64,000 nt of DNA from Rhodopirellula halodulae (lineage in GTDB: Bacteria > Planctomycetota > Planctomycetia > Pirellulales > Pirellulaceae), in contig NZ_JAJKFV010000029.1 of assembly GCF_020966775.1 (NCBI RefSeq), positions 675,001 through 739,000 on the forward strand. The letters run 5' to 3'. How positions within the stretch are numbered: the stretch's first letter is position 1; each line of letters opens with the position of its first letter. Positions 36,856 to 46,834 of this stretch are shown here, in pieces. The notes beneath the pieces were generated by a model. That model was not told the DNA's origin. It made no database searches and saw only the letters and a program-made list of their open reading frames with translations. The translations under genes and the position numbers were made by a program.

Positions 36856-38175
36856 CTACGCGGTGGCAGCGGCGAGGGCTTGTTTCAGGTCGTCCAGGAT
36901 GTCGTCGATGTCTTCGATTCCGACCGAGACGCGAATGTATTCTGGGCTGACGCCGGCACGACGTTGTTCGTCTTCGGACAACTGTTGGTGCGTGGTGCTG
37001 GCGGGGTGAATGACCAAGGTTTTGGCGTCACCGATGTTGGCCAGGTGCGAGCACAGTTGGCAGGAGTTGATGAACTTCTTGCCAGCTTCCATGCCGCCTT
37101 TGATGCCGAAGCCGAGGATGGCGCCTTTGCCCTCCGGCAGATACTTCTCTGCCATTGCGTTGTGAGCGTGTGACTTCAGACCGGGATAGTTGACCCATTC
37201 AACCGCTTCGTGACCTTCCAAGAACTCAGCCACCTTCATTGCGTTTTCGCAGTGACGAGGCATGCGGAGGTGCAGTGTTTCCAAACCTTGCAGGAACAGG
37301 AACGCGGCAAATGGGCTCATCGCGGCACCGGTGTCTCGCAACCAGTGCGTTCGGATGTGAACGTTGTAGGCGATGTTGCCCATGCCACGCAGGTGCTCTT
37401 CGAAAACGGCTCCGTGATACGAAGGGCTGGGGCCGCAGAACTCAGGCCACTTTTCAGGCTGGTCCGCCCACTTGAAGTTGCCGCTGTCGACGATGCATCC
37501 ACCGATGTGCGTTCCGTGTCCGCCGAGGAACTTGGTCGTGCTGTAAATCACGATGTCGATGCCATGCTCGATCGGACGCAACAAATAAGGCGTCATCACG
37601 GTGTTGTCGCAAAGGACGGGGATTGCACCGTGAGGTGCCGAGTGGGCCGCGTCGGCGATGGCTTTGAAGTCCGGCACATCGTTCTTTGGGTTGCCGATGC
37701 TCTCCATGTAGACCAGGCGAGTGTTCTCATCGACCAGTTCGTGAATCTTTTCAGGCTCGTTGGGATCGAAGAAGCGAACTTCAATGCCCAGGTTCTTCAG
37801 GGTTTGCGTGAAAAGGGTCCATGTTCCGCCATACAGCGAGGTGCTGCTGACGATGTTTTGGCCGCTGTGAGCGATCGCCAAAACGGCTGCGGTGATGGCG
37901 GCTTGTCCGGAAGCAAAGCACAGTCCGGTGGCTCCGCCATCCAGAGCCGCGATTCGTTTTTCCAGCACATCAACCGTGGGGTTCATCAAACGGCTGTAGA
38001 TGTTTCCAAATTCAGCCAAGCCAAACAAATTGGCTGCATGATCCGTGCTGTCGAACTGATAGCTAGTCGTGGCGTAAATCGGCACCGCGCGACTTTTGGT
38101 CGTGGGGTCGGCGACTTGTCCAGCGTGAAGTGCACGGGTGGCCAGACGATGATTTTGGGTCGGATCGGCGGACAT
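36856..38175 (-). CDS. metY: O-acetylhomoserine sulfhydrylase (PLP-dependent)
   Basis: Makes homocysteine from O-acetylhomoserine and sulfide, using the product of the neighbouring MetX. The 439 residues are the usual length for the long MetY class. Family features are [27 protein letters not shown] (about 12-38), the segment [32 protein letters not shown], and the PLP-binding Lys in [11 protein letters not shown] near residue 215. It lies 60 bp after the aminotransferase gene and 282 bp before metXW, all minus strand. Confidence 0.95.
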   Translation of the reverse strand: MSADPTQNHRLATRALHAGQVADPTTKSRAVPIYATTSYQFDSTDHAANLFGLAEFGNIYSRLMNPTVDVLEKRIAALDGGATGLCFASGQAAITAAVLAIAHSGQNIVSSTSLYGGTWTLFTQTLKNLGIEVRFFDPNEPEKIHELVDENTRLVYMESIGNPKNDVPDFKAIADAAHSAPHGAIPVLCDNTVMTPYLLRPIEHGIDIVIYSTTKFLGGHGTHIGGCIVDSGNFKWADQPEKWPEFCGPSPSYHGAVFEEHLRGMGNIAYNVHIRTHWLRDTGAAMSPFAAFLFLQGLETLHLRMPRHCENAMKVAEFLEGHEAVEWVNYPGLKSHAHNAMAEKYLPEGKGAILGFGIKGGMEAGKKFINSCQLCSHLANIGDAKTLVIHPASTTHQQLSEDEQRRAGVSPEYIRVSVGIEDIDDILDDLKQALAAATA

Positions 38176-38235
38176 GCAAAAACTCGATCGGGGATGGTTT
38201 GGAAATGAAAGTTGCTGTGGGAAGAACGCAGCAGG

Positions 38236-39363
38236 CTAACAAATCGAACAGGAATTGTCGCCAGCCAGCTTGATCAGGCGTTCAGCTCCTCGGCGGAGCG
38301 TCTCATCGTCGGCGGCGAAGCTGACGCGGAAATGAGAATCCTGGTCGCTGAAGATATTGCCGGGGATAATCAGCACACCGTCCTCGATGGCTCGTTCCAC
38401 AAAGGCGGAGCCCGTTTCACCTGCGGGAGCCTTGGGGAACAGGTAAAACGCGCCACCGGGGCTGGTCAATTCAAAGTGCGGGGATAACTGCTGCACCATG
38501 AAGTCGCGTTTGCGACGGTAATCGTCGATGTGTCCGTCCAAGGAAACCTCCATGGCTCGCAGCGCGCCCCATTGAGCGGGCTGAGGCGAACACACGAAAG
38601 AATACTGCTGGATCTTCAGCATCGTGGAGATGATTTCGGGTGGTCCGTGGACGTAGCCGACCCGCCATCCCGTCATCGCGTGCGATTTGCTGAACCCGTC
38701 GATCACGATCGTGTCCGGGTTGTGACTGGCCGGCGAAGCAAAATCGCCGTCGTAGTAGAACCAGCTGTAAATCTCGTCCGAGAGCAACGCGACGTTGTGT
38801 TTCGCGGCCAAGTCGGCGACGTCTCGCAGGTCGTCTTCGGTCGCGGTGACACCCGTTGGGTTGGCCGGGCTGTTGACCAAAATCATCTTGGTCTTGGGAG
38901 TGATGGCCGCTTCGATTTTGGCCGGATCCAGCCGAAAGTCGGGGTAAGAGTTGACCTTCACCGGGACTCCGCCGCACAGACGAACCAGTGCCGGATACAT
39001 CACAAAATATGGGTCCAGAAAGATGACCTCGTCGCCCGGATTGATCATCGACAACATGGACAGGACCAAGCCGCCCGAAGTGCCACTGCTGATGAACACG
39101 TCGCGATCTTGGCCGGGGTACTTGGTCCGCACTTCAGCCAACAATCGTTCGCGAAGGGGAGCGATGCCTTGCGTGGGGGAGTACGCGTTTTTACCGCTGC
39201 GAATCGCATCGACCGTCGCGTCTTGGATCACTTCCGGGACATCAAAATCCGGTTGCCCAATCGACAGATTGATCGGATCCTTTAGCTTGGCGGCCAAGTC
39301 GAAGACTTTGCGAATTCCGCTGCTGTCAAACGACGTGGTCCGATCGGCGATCCAAGGATGCAT
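38236..39363 (-). CDS. PLP-dependent aminotransferase (aspartate aminotransferase-like, class I/II)
   Basis: A 375-residue fold-type I aminotransferase. Motifs: INLSIGQPDFDVPEVI near 33, YSPTQGIAPLRERL near 62, VNSPANPTGVTAT near 160, SDEIYSWFYYD near 195 and the PLP Lys in DGFSKSHAMTGWRVGY near 225. The substrate cannot be fixed; aspartate or aromatic donors are typical for this subgroup. Its position just upstream of metY suggests a role around aspartate-family or sulfur amino acids. Confidence 0.88.
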   Translation of the reverse strand: MHPWIADRTTSFDSSGIRKVFDLAAKLKDPINLSIGQPDFDVPEVIQDATVDAIRSGKNAYSPTQGIAPLRERLLAEVRTKYPGQDRDVFISSGTSGGLVLSMLSMINPGDEVIFLDPYFVMYPALVRLCGGVPVKVNSYPDFRLDPAKIEAAITPKTKMILVNSPANPTGVTATEDDLRDVADLAAKHNVALLSDEIYSWFYYDGDFASPASHNPDTIVIDGFSKSHAMTGWRVGYVHGPPEIISTMLKIQQYSFVCSPQPAQWGALRAMEVSLDGHIDDYRRKRDFMVQQLSPHFELTSPGGAFYLFPKAPAGETGSAFVERAIEDGVLIIPGNIFSDQDSHFRVSFAADDETLRRGAERLIKLAGDNSCSIC

Positions 39364-39569
39364 GTTGACTCACTGCAAGTAGAAGGAACGTGGTGCAGTT
39401 ACCCCAGATCGACCGTTGGCGGCGAAATGCGGGGGTGAATTTTACTCGGTGGGTTGCCCAGGATATCATCCGTGCGGGGCTTCGATAGCCGCCGATTCGT
39501 ATCCAATTTCCTGTCGCGAACCGCTTCGCTGAACAATGATGTTTTCCGATCGCAAAGACGAACGAGTCC

Positions 39570-40133
39570 ATGGGTGAACTTCGGTTGGTCGAACCCGTGG
39601 TGCGTTTTTGTGCCGTGATTTCTCGGCATGAGTCGGCTCGCCAGTGGGCCAAGCAGCGTTTGGCGGGCCGCTGGGGCGAACTGGCCGAAACCGGACCCCC
39701 CTGCCCTTTCGAGGCTGGCGGTTTTTACGAGCACGAAATGGGCGATGGACTGGTCAAAGAATTGGTGGCGATCACAGCGTTTGCCGACCCGGGTGGTTTG
39801 GCGGATTGGAAAACCGAGACGAATCAGTGGGAAGCCGAATTCGCGGAGGAGTTCGACGGGGCCGAATCCAGGCCATTGAATTTGGACCCGGGATACGTCA
39901 GCCAGGCTAAGTTGGTGCTGGCGACGATCAAAGACCGAGATCATCGGATTTATTTGCGAGAGGGGATCTTCGCCGAGGTCACGTTGAACTACGTTGGCAA
40001 ACGCTGGATCCATCACCGGTGGAGCTACCCGGATTACCGCAGCGACGCGGTCGCGAATTTCGCGGCGGATTGCCGGGCCCGCTTACGCGAACATTTGAAG
40101 GCCACCGGCGGTTTTCGCGTGGGGAGAAAGTAG
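39570..40133 (+). CDS. DUF4416 family protein
   Basis: A 187-residue protein matching the DUF4416 pattern: an opening VVRFCAVISR, a central FYEHEMGDGLVKELVAI, and the hallmark LNLDPGYVSQAKLVLATIKD followed by HRIYLREGIFAEVTL and WSYPDYRS. Soluble, no catalytic residues assigned in the family. It diverges from the aminotransferase gene and lies 235 bp before the ABC permease gene. Confidence 0.83.
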   Translation: MGELRLVEPVVRFCAVISRHESARQWAKQRLAGRWGELAETGPPCPFEAGGFYEHEMGDGLVKELVAITAFADPGGLADWKTETNQWEAEFAEEFDGAESRPLNLDPGYVSQAKLVLATIKDRDHRIYLREGIFAEVTLNYVGKRWIHHRWSYPDYRSDAVANFAADCRARLREHLKATGGFRVGRK

Positions 40134-40368
40134 CTGGTGCGAAGTCGCTGCTTGGCGTCAGGGCGACCGTCTGGACGAGTTGCCAGTTGATGATGGAGGC
40201 GAAAACCCAGGTTTCAACCAAGATCTGCCGCGAAGCCAACGAGCAGCGAAACGAGCAGCGAACAAATCAGCGGAAACCGCGGCGGATCGGCAAACCAAAA
40301 CGGACGGTCTCGCGTAGCAGCCTGACCGAAGGTTCATTTCGTACTTTTCTCGACACGAGTCGCCAAGC

Positions 40369-42138
40369 ATGATTGCTGGGTCTGCTATTTCACTGATGTC
40401 CGATTTCGCCGGTTTTGGATCGGAGATGCTGCCGCTGGCCCAGGTGGGTAAATGGCTGCCCGTGTTCGTGACACCCATTTGGGTTCTGTCGATTGGCCTG
40501 TTGCTGGGCGTGGTGGCGACCGCTGTTGTTCACGGAATTCTCAGCATCCTGTCGTTCATTCCCGGGTTGGGAAATTTGGCTGACGATCCAAAACGCGGTG
40601 TGACGTTCTCGTTGATCGCGGGGGTGATCTTTTCCGGGATTCTGTGTTTCTTTTACGTGCCCCAAGGCGGTGAAAACGGCCAGTTGCTGTTCCTGCCTCT
40701 GGTCACTTTAGGAATGATCCTGGGGTTCGGCCTGATCTACGGCATGTGGCACCGGACTCGGGCGGAATGGTTGTCGATCCTGGGCGAGGGCGTGATTCCC
40801 TACATCTTGGGAACACTGGGCTTGTTCGCCGTGATCGGTTTGGGATCCAGCCCCTTTGTCGAAAAGCCAATGGCGATCTTGGAAAGCATCCCGGCGGTGA
40901 ATTTGGTCGGTGATGGGACTGTGGTGGAAGTCGCGATGATTGAACCATCGGAAGACCCAGACACGCCGCAGTTTTTGCCTGCGGACATCGCATACAACTT
41001 TCGCAACGTTGCTGAGTTGCGAATTGAAAGCGACAAAAAAGTCTTTCTGGCCGATTCGGACAAAGCCGAAGCGTTCAGCCGAGCACCCATTGAGCTGAAC
41101 CCCGGCAGCACCGAAGCGATCACTTACAAATACGAAGATCGGGAGCAACCACCGATTCCCGGTGACCCGTCCAAGTTGCACATCTACAACCAAGAAATTG
41201 ACACCGCGCGAGTGGTGTTCACGTTCAAGAACTTGCCCCAAGTGCCGCAAGCGTCTTCGATCGTATTCACGGCCGTGGCGTTCTTCTTGACCATGACCGG
41301 GTTCATGGCACTACGCCAAGCGGCGCCTCGTGTTTGGGCGTTGGCGTTATCAACGGCAAAGAACGAGATGGCACAGCCGCTTTATCTTTTGCTGCTCGCG
41401 ATCGGTATCTTTGCCGTGTTGCTGTTTGGAATCTTCCCGTTCAACACTCTCGGCGACGACATTCGCCTGCTGAAGGACAGCGGCGTGACCATGATCATGG
41501 TCCTGGGCATGCTGTTGGCGGTATGGAGTGCCGGGACATCGGTCAGTGACGAGATCGATGGACGGACCGCGTTGACGGTGCTCAGTAAACCGGTTAGTCG
41601 ACGTTCGTTCATCTTAGGGAAATACACCGGCATCATGCTGGCCGTGCTGGTTCTGTTCGTGATCTTGGCTGCGGTGCTGTTGGTGGTTCTTTCTTACAAG
41701 CCAATTTACGACGCTCGCGAAACCAGCCAGCAGCAACCGCCGTGGCAAGTGGGCCACGAAGAGATCATCACCACGTTGCCAATCCTCGGTCTGTACTTCA
41801 TGGAAACGATGGCGATTGGCGGGATCGCGGTGGCTCTGGCGACTCGTTTGCCATTGCTCGCGAACTTCATCACCTGTTTCGCGATTTACGTCGTTGGCAA
41901 CTTGCTGAGCCCGTTGGTGGCTTCTGCGAGAGAAAACACCGAGCTGGTCGGATTCGTTGGTAAACTGATAGCCGTGGTGGTACCCAATTTGAACTCGTTC
42001 AATGTCCAGGCGGCGGTGGACGCTGGAAATGCGATCCCCCTGATCTACCTGGCGGCGGCGTTCAACTATCTTGTGGTGTTTGTCGTCGCTATCTGGATGG
42101 TTGCGATGTTGTTGTTCGAGGATCGCGATTTGGCTTGA
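40369..42138 (+). CDS. ABC-2-type transporter permease subunit
   Basis: A 589-residue membrane protein. Five N-terminal helices (to about residue 165) lead to a soluble region of about 120 residues without family resemblance. From about residue 300 a six-helix ABC-2-like permease follows, with the family motif DEIDGRTALTVLSKPVSRRSFILGKYTG near 395-422. No cognate GldA/NodI-type ATPase gene is adjacent; the only ABC protein nearby (42268-44118) has lost its ATP-binding residues. The substrate is unknown. Confidence 0.82.
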   Translation: MIAGSAISLMSDFAGFGSEMLPLAQVGKWLPVFVTPIWVLSIGLLLGVVATAVVHGILSILSFIPGLGNLADDPKRGVTFSLIAGVIFSGILCFFYVPQGGENGQLLFLPLVTLGMILGFGLIYGMWHRTRAEWLSILGEGVIPYILGTLGLFAVIGLGSSPFVEKPMAILESIPAVNLVGDGTVVEVAMIEPSEDPDTPQFLPADIAYNFRNVAELRIESDKKVFLADSDKAEAFSRAPIELNPGSTEAITYKYEDREQPPIPGDPSKLHIYNQEIDTARVVFTFKNLPQVPQASSIVFTAVAFFLTMTGFMALRQAAPRVWALALSTAKNEMAQPLYLLLLAIGIFAVLLFGIFPFNTLGDDIRLLKDSGVTMIMVLGMLLAVWSAGTSVSDEIDGRTALTVLSKPVSRRSFILGKYTGIMLAVLVLFVILAAVLLVVLSYKPIYDARETSQQQPPWQVGHEEIITTLPILGLYFMETMAIGGIAVALATRLPLLANFITCFAIYVVGNLLSPLVASARENTELVGFVGKLIAVVVPNLNSFNVQAAVDAGNAIPLIYLAAAFNYLVVFVVAIWMVAMLLFEDRDLA

Positions 42139-42267
42139 TTGCCGCATCTGTTGCAGGAAAACTCGGTCACGAGAATCCTAGGCCGGTCGTGACGGATCTT
42201 CGATCGCAACAAACGCGGTCGGGATGACAAACGAACGGTGGCTTGATTTTCAACGAGGCTCGCAACG

Positions 42268-44118
42268 GTGAATCGCTTTTCCAGTCTGAAACAACCTCGC
42301 CGCGAACCGGAGGCGGCTGGTGCACCGTTGCACTTGGTGTGGGCGGCGATCGCGGGATTGATCATTCCGGTCCTGATCTTGGTCTTCGGCATCATTGCGG
42401 TGCTGGTCGATGAAGGGACCGGGCTGAACCAGTCTCCGGTGCGACTCGGCACGCATTTGGCCGTGCCCTTGCCGGCGGCTTTCTTGGCACAAGGCAAAGT
42501 GGTTCAGCTGTTCAGCTTGGTCTTTGCTTCGCTATTGATCGCGATGGTGTTCTGCATGGCGGTCTGGCTGCATCGGCGTTCGGCCGATCGACGCGCGCGA
42601 CGCGTGATCAAGATGTTGCACACTCGAACACTGAAACAGAGTCTGCGTCGGGCAGAGGTCGAAGGTGCCGCGGCGCAACGCGAACGAGCCCGATTGATCA
42701 TCGGACGACACCTTCCAGAAGTCGGACGCGGGCTTTCGCTTTGGTATCGATCGATCCCACGAAGCGTGTTGATGTTGATTGGCTGCGTGACATTGGCTCT
42801 GCTCGTCAATGTTTGGTTGGCAATCCTTGCCGTGATCAGTGGCGTCGCCTTGTGGCGTTTGTATGCCAAACTTCGCAACCCGGATTGGCTCGAGCTGTCA
42901 CGTTTTGAGATCCCGCAAATTCGTGATCGGTTGATTGGTTTGATTGGCGACGCGCCCATGATGGCTCGTCTGCAAGCTGGCGGTTTGGCCGACCAGGCGT
43001 ACCAAGCGGAGCTCGAGGCGCTGGACCGCCGTATCGCGGGTGATGACGCGCGGCGCGGTCGACTGTGGCCATTGATGATGATGGCCGGTGGCATCGCGAT
43101 TGGTGTGATGTTGCTGGGACTGGGATTGAACACCCTGCAAGGCGAACAAGGTTTGAGTTTGCCATCGGCATTGGTTTTGGGGTTGGCTCTGACGGGTGCG
43201 GCGCTGGCCGCGGCGCGATTGAGCGAGTTGAATCGGCAGCTTCGACGCAGCAGCAAAGCGTGCGAATCGGTCTACCTGTATTTGCAGCCCAACAGCGAAG
43301 TGTCACCGAGTGAGCAACGTGTCGGTTTGGGTGGTTTACGTGATTGCGTGACGATGGAGGATGTTTCGCTACAAGACTCCTCAGGCAAACCGATCTTGAA
43401 GGACCTCAGTCTTTCGTTGCGACCAAAATCGCTCGTTGCTTTCCTTGGAACCGAAGATGTTTCGACGCGAGCTTTGCTGGAGCTGTTGATGGGGTTTGGC
43501 CGACCTCATCGTGGCAAGGTGCAGATCGACGGGATCTCGCTGCTGGATGTTCATCCTCAGGCGCTGGCTAAGAACGTCATGTGGATTGGTCCTGATGGCC
43601 CGCTCTGGGATGGGACTTTGCGAGAGAACCTGATGGCCGGTGTGGACCGAAGTGTCGACAACCGCGATATGGTCGAAACGTTGGAGCGTTTGGGGATCTA
43701 CGAACGCATCACGCGTCTGCCCGACGGTTTGGAAACGATGATCGAACCTGGGGCTAACTTGGGATCGACGGATGATTCTGATTCCTTGGGAACGGATCTG
43801 CGGTACGCGGTGGGGATCGCTCGCGCGATGTTGCATCGCCCGCCCATCGTGCTGGCGAAAGAGCCTCCTGCCCCGACGGAACATGTCAACGAGGACCCGT
43901 GTCTGAATGCTTTGCGTGATTTGGCGGATGCCGGTTCGTTGGTGGTCGTGTTGCCACACCGTTTGAAGACGTTACGTTCTTGTGATCGTGTGATGTTGCT
44001 CAATGGGCCAAATTTGGTTGGCGAAGGCCGCCACACGGAATTGCTAAACAGCAGTGATTTGTATCGCCACCTGAACTATCTGTTGTTCAATCCCTACCGA
44101 CACCGAAGCCCATCCTGA
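42268..44118 (+). CDS. ABC half-transporter homologue with degenerate nucleotide-binding domain
   Basis: A 616-residue protein with ABC exporter layout: membrane segments at about 24-47, 78-100, 165-195, 266-290 and 296-318, then an NBD from about 358. The ATP site is lost. Aligned without gaps to a standard Walker A, positions 394-402 read GTEDVSTRA, so the Lys is T400. The Q-loop Gln is P442. LSGGQ reads LGTDL (507-511). The Walker B Asp is K531, with E532 kept. The switch His (H564) remains. It therefore cannot hydrolyse ATP in the usual way. It starts with GTG and is followed 9 bp later by a CPBP protease gene. Confidence 0.85.
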   Translation: MNRFSSLKQPRREPEAAGAPLHLVWAAIAGLIIPVLILVFGIIAVLVDEGTGLNQSPVRLGTHLAVPLPAAFLAQGKVVQLFSLVFASLLIAMVFCMAVWLHRRSADRRARRVIKMLHTRTLKQSLRRAEVEGAAAQRERARLIIGRHLPEVGRGLSLWYRSIPRSVLMLIGCVTLALLVNVWLAILAVISGVALWRLYAKLRNPDWLELSRFEIPQIRDRLIGLIGDAPMMARLQAGGLADQAYQAELEALDRRIAGDDARRGRLWPLMMMAGGIAIGVMLLGLGLNTLQGEQGLSLPSALVLGLALTGAALAAARLSELNRQLRRSSKACESVYLYLQPNSEVSPSEQRVGLGGLRDCVTMEDVSLQDSSGKPILKDLSLSLRPKSLVAFLGTEDVSTRALLELLMGFGRPHRGKVQIDGISLLDVHPQALAKNVMWIGPDGPLWDGTLRENLMAGVDRSVDNRDMVETLERLGIYERITRLPDGLETMIEPGANLGSTDDSDSLGTDLRYAVGIARAMLHRPPIVLAKEPPAPTEHVNEDPCLNALRDLADAGSLVVVLPHRLKTLRSCDRVMLLNGPNLVGEGRHTELLNSSDLYRHLNYLLFNPYRHRSPS

Positions 44119-44127
44119 GAGAGGCGT

Positions 44128-44913
44128 GTGAGCCAAGCCAGCACGGACGAAGAGCAGACCCCAGACGACGTCTTTCGAACCGCTGTGATGGTCGAAGCGG
44201 GGCTCGGCGCACTGGCGCTGGTTCTCGGGTATTTTCTCGGCCCCAGTGCGCGTGATTTGGTTCCGCCGCTGAGCGAAGGATCCATGTCGGCGGTCGTGGG
44301 TGGCATTGGTTTGGGCATCGTTGCGACGATTCCGTTGCTTCTATTTGTTGCTGTGCTTCGGCGGATCAAGCATCCGGCCATCGAAGAGCTCGACAAGCTA
44401 AGCGATCATCCGATGATCGGGCTGATGTTGAAGCTCAACGCGTGGGAGCTGTTCGCAATCAGTCTCTGTGCGGGCGTCGGTGAAGAACTGCTTTTTCGCG
44501 GATGGTTGATGCCGTGGTTGGCGGGCGATGCGGTTGTCTTGGCGCCGGATCTGGAAGCCCCTTCGCGATGGTGGGCCTACGGTGGATGGCTGGGTGATCT
44601 GCCAAACAGTGTCACCGCCTTTGCTTGGCCAGAAGACACTTTGACGCAGTGGTGGTCTCGTGTTGGTGGCTGGGAATTGACTGCCGCTTGGTTGGTTTCT
44701 TCCTTCGCATTTGGAATGTTTCATCCCATTACCAAGCTTTACATCGCGATCACCGCACTGATGGGTCTGTACTTTGGCGTGTTGTTGATCATGACTGGAA
44801 ACCTTTTAATTCCGATCACGGCACATGCTCTTTACGACGCGGTTCAGCTTTGGGGAGCTGGTCGTTCCGGCAACCACTCCGGTGAGGACGACGAGAAGTC
44901 GAGCCAAAGCTGA
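44128..44913 (+). CDS. CPBP-family intramembrane metalloprotease-like protein
   Basis: A 261-residue polytopic membrane protein of the CAAX protease/bacteriocin-processing (Rce1-like) family. All four motifs are present: EE at 119-120 with R124 (GEELLFRG), FGMFH with H199, and HALYD with H233 and D237. An insert of about 60 residues separates motifs 1 and 2. A GTG start lies 9 bp after the ABC homologue. Its last 70 bp overlap the convergent amidohydrolase gene. Roles of bacterial members include peptide processing and membrane-protein regulation; none can be assigned here. Confidence 0.88.
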   Translation: MSQASTDEEQTPDDVFRTAVMVEAGLGALALVLGYFLGPSARDLVPPLSEGSMSAVVGGIGLGIVATIPLLLFVAVLRRIKHPAIEELDKLSDHPMIGLMLKLNAWELFAISLCAGVGEELLFRGWLMPWLAGDAVVLAPDLEAPSRWWAYGGWLGDLPNSVTAFAWPEDTLTQWWSRVGGWELTAAWLVSSFAFGMFHPITKLYIAITALMGLYFGVLLIMTGNLLIPITAHALYDAVQLWGAGRSGNHSGEDDEKSSQS

Positions 44914-46061
44914 TCCAACGTCGACGCCGTGGTTGAAAGGGTGAGGACACGTCTGGGGTGGCTTGGGGCAAGTCGACCGTGCGTTGATGAAAGGCCCAAC
45001 GCATCGGCCCCGTTAGCGGTTGCCATCCGAAGAACAGTTTCGGGGGCAATGTCTTGACGATGCCGGAGCAGGTGCTGGACCTCGCCCCAAAGGTTGAGGT
45101 CTGGGTTGCTTGCGCGAGAGTCGGTTCCCAAAGCGACCTTCACACCCGCATCGATTAGTTCAGAAACGGGGTGTGGAGCATGTCCAAAAAACGCATGTGT
45201 CCGCGGGCAGTAGACCACGCTGCAATGCTCGAATTCCGCCAGCGTCTCGATCTCGTTCGTGCGAAGATCGTTGCCGTGAACGATCAGTGATCGAGGGGCT
45301 TGAGCAAGCAACCGGATCAGATCTGAAATGGGATCACGGCTCGGCCAGGGAAAGTGTTGTTCAGGTTGGAGTCCCATCGATTGCAGTGATTCAGCAAACG
45401 GTCCCCTGCCGCTTTGCAGCAACTCTCGCTCGGCTGGCGACTCGGCCACATGCATCGCCAGCGGCTGGTTGTGCTCTTGCGCGTGCCGGACACAGCGTTC
45501 AATTAACAAGAGAGGTGTCGAATACGGAGCATGCGGGCTGATCCCGGAAAGAGCGTTCGCATGGCTGCTCGCGGCAGTATGCATCTCCGCTTGTGAAACG
45601 CGTTCGTTGCCGCGTTCGTCGCTGAGTCCAAGCACCTCCGCGAAAGAGATCGTGTCTGCAAAGAATTCGTGAATGGGAGGAGTCGCGATGTCGGCGATGA
45701 GCCCGGTCCCGGAACCGCTGGCTTCCGCGTGTCCCGTTTTCATTCGTGTGAGTCGAGCTTCATTGCTGACGGAGATTCGAGCCGCAACGACCTCCCGGAT
45801 CCATTTGGCCAACTCCATGCCGGGCTCGCCAATTGGTTTTTCGAGGTCGCTGAATTCGAGGTGGGTATGCGCATTGACCAGACCAGGCAAGACCGCGACA
45901 TCGCCAAGTTCGTTCAATGGGCCTTCAACGAATGCTTCACGGAATGGTCCGATCCGCTGAATGACGCCGTCGCAAGTAACCATGATTCCATCGCTGATCG
46001 GGGGCGATTCGATGGGCAAGATCCAACGGGCGCGATAGGTTTGATGCGTGGCTTGGGACAA
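44844..46061 (-). CDS. Amidohydrolase (ATZ/TRZ/MtaD-like deaminase family)
   Basis: A 405-residue metal-dependent hydrolase. The strand before the barrel reads YRARWILPIESPPISDG. The metal-binding HxH is in GLVNAHTHLEFS (about residue 60); GISPHAPYS, MHVAESPAER and GTDSRASNPDLNLWGE supply the other ligands. It resembles chlorohydrolase/deaminase members such as MtaD or aminofutalosine deaminase, but the substrate is uncertain. TTG 46061 is the last start before the homology; TTG 46106 would overlap the divergent glycosylase gene. Confidence 0.82.
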   Translation of the reverse strand: MSQATHQTYRARWILPIESPPISDGIMVTCDGVIQRIGPFREAFVEGPLNELGDVAVLPGLVNAHTHLEFSDLEKPIGEPGMELAKWIREVVAARISVSNEARLTRMKTGHAEASGSGTGLIADIATPPIHEFFADTISFAEVLGLSDERGNERVSQAEMHTAASSHANALSGISPHAPYSTPLLLIERCVRHAQEHNQPLAMHVAESPAERELLQSGRGPFAESLQSMGLQPEQHFPWPSRDPISDLIRLLAQAPRSLIVHGNDLRTNEIETLAEFEHCSVVYCPRTHAFFGHAPHPVSELIDAGVKVALGTDSRASNPDLNLWGEVQHLLRHRQDIAPETVLRMATANGADALGLSSTHGRLAPSHPRRVLTLSTTASTLDQLWLDFSSSSPEWLPERPAPQS

Positions 46062-46071
46062 GGTAATTGAG

Positions 46072-46785
46072 ATGGATGTAGGCAGAGAACCAAAGAGTCG
46101 CGGCAAATGGTCGGAAGAGCCTCGGCAACTCGACGAATCATTTTATGATCGCTCCCCGGCCATCGTTGCACGCGAATTGATCGGCTGCGGATTCGCGAGA
46201 CGAGTCGATGGTGAATGGTTGGGCGGGTGGATCGTTGAGACCGAAGCCTACCTGTCTCGGCGAGACGCCGCGAGTCATAGTGCTCGCGGGATGACGCCGG
46301 GTAACGCATCCATGTTTGGTCCTCCGGGAACGCTCTATGTTTACCCGATTCATGCGAAACACTGTGTCAACTTGGTGACGGAGGGGCACGGGGTGGGATC
46401 CGCGGTGTTGATTCGTGCGATCGAGCCGGTTTGGGGCGTGCAACGTTTGATGACAAATCGGCGTCAGACCGATTTCTCTGATCGCACCAAAACTCAGCTC
46501 ACGACGGGGCCAGGCCGGCTTTGCCAAGCGATGCAGATTGACCGTAGATGCGACGGCAAGTTGCCGCAAAAGGATGCAAATTGGCAGGTCTTTCAAAAAG
46601 TTCCCGTCGCAGCCAATCGCATCTCGAAAACAGCCCGAATCGGAGTGTCGCAGTCCGCCGAACGCAAGTTGCGTTTCTTCTTGGACGGAAACCGATTTGT
46701 CAGTGGCTTGGCACGGCAACACCGCCGGCCCAGGCGGGATTCCATCGAGGCTGAATTCGGTACACTGCCGTTCCCTTTCGGGTGA
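46072..46785 (+). CDS. 3-methyladenine DNA glycosylase (AAG/MPG family)
   Basis: Removes alkylated purines in base-excision repair. The 237 residues show the family opening SPAIVARELIGCGFARRV, the catalytic Glu region GGWIVETEAYLSRRDAASHS (about 46-65), GPPGTLYVYPIHAKHCVNLV and TGPGRLCQAMQID. ATG 46072 is chosen; an in-frame GTG at 46048 is also possible. It diverges from the amidohydrolase gene with only about 10 bp between proposed starts, so promoters must lie inside the opposing genes. Confidence 0.9.
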   Translation: MDVGREPKSRGKWSEEPRQLDESFYDRSPAIVARELIGCGFARRVDGEWLGGWIVETEAYLSRRDAASHSARGMTPGNASMFGPPGTLYVYPIHAKHCVNLVTEGHGVGSAVLIRAIEPVWGVQRLMTNRRQTDFSDRTKTQLTTGPGRLCQAMQIDRRCDGKLPQKDANWQVFQKVPVAANRISKTARIGVSQSAERKLRFFLDGNRFVSGLARQHRRPRRDSIEAEFGTLPFPFG

Positions 46786-46834
46786 ACCCGTTCCGGGCAT
46801 TTTTAAGACCGCACATTCGACTAACCAGCACAGC

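Noticed and set aside
37210-38208. 332-codon plus-strand open frame antisense to metY
   Set aside because: The opposite strand encodes a complete, well-conserved MetY; the antisense translation is not protein-like.
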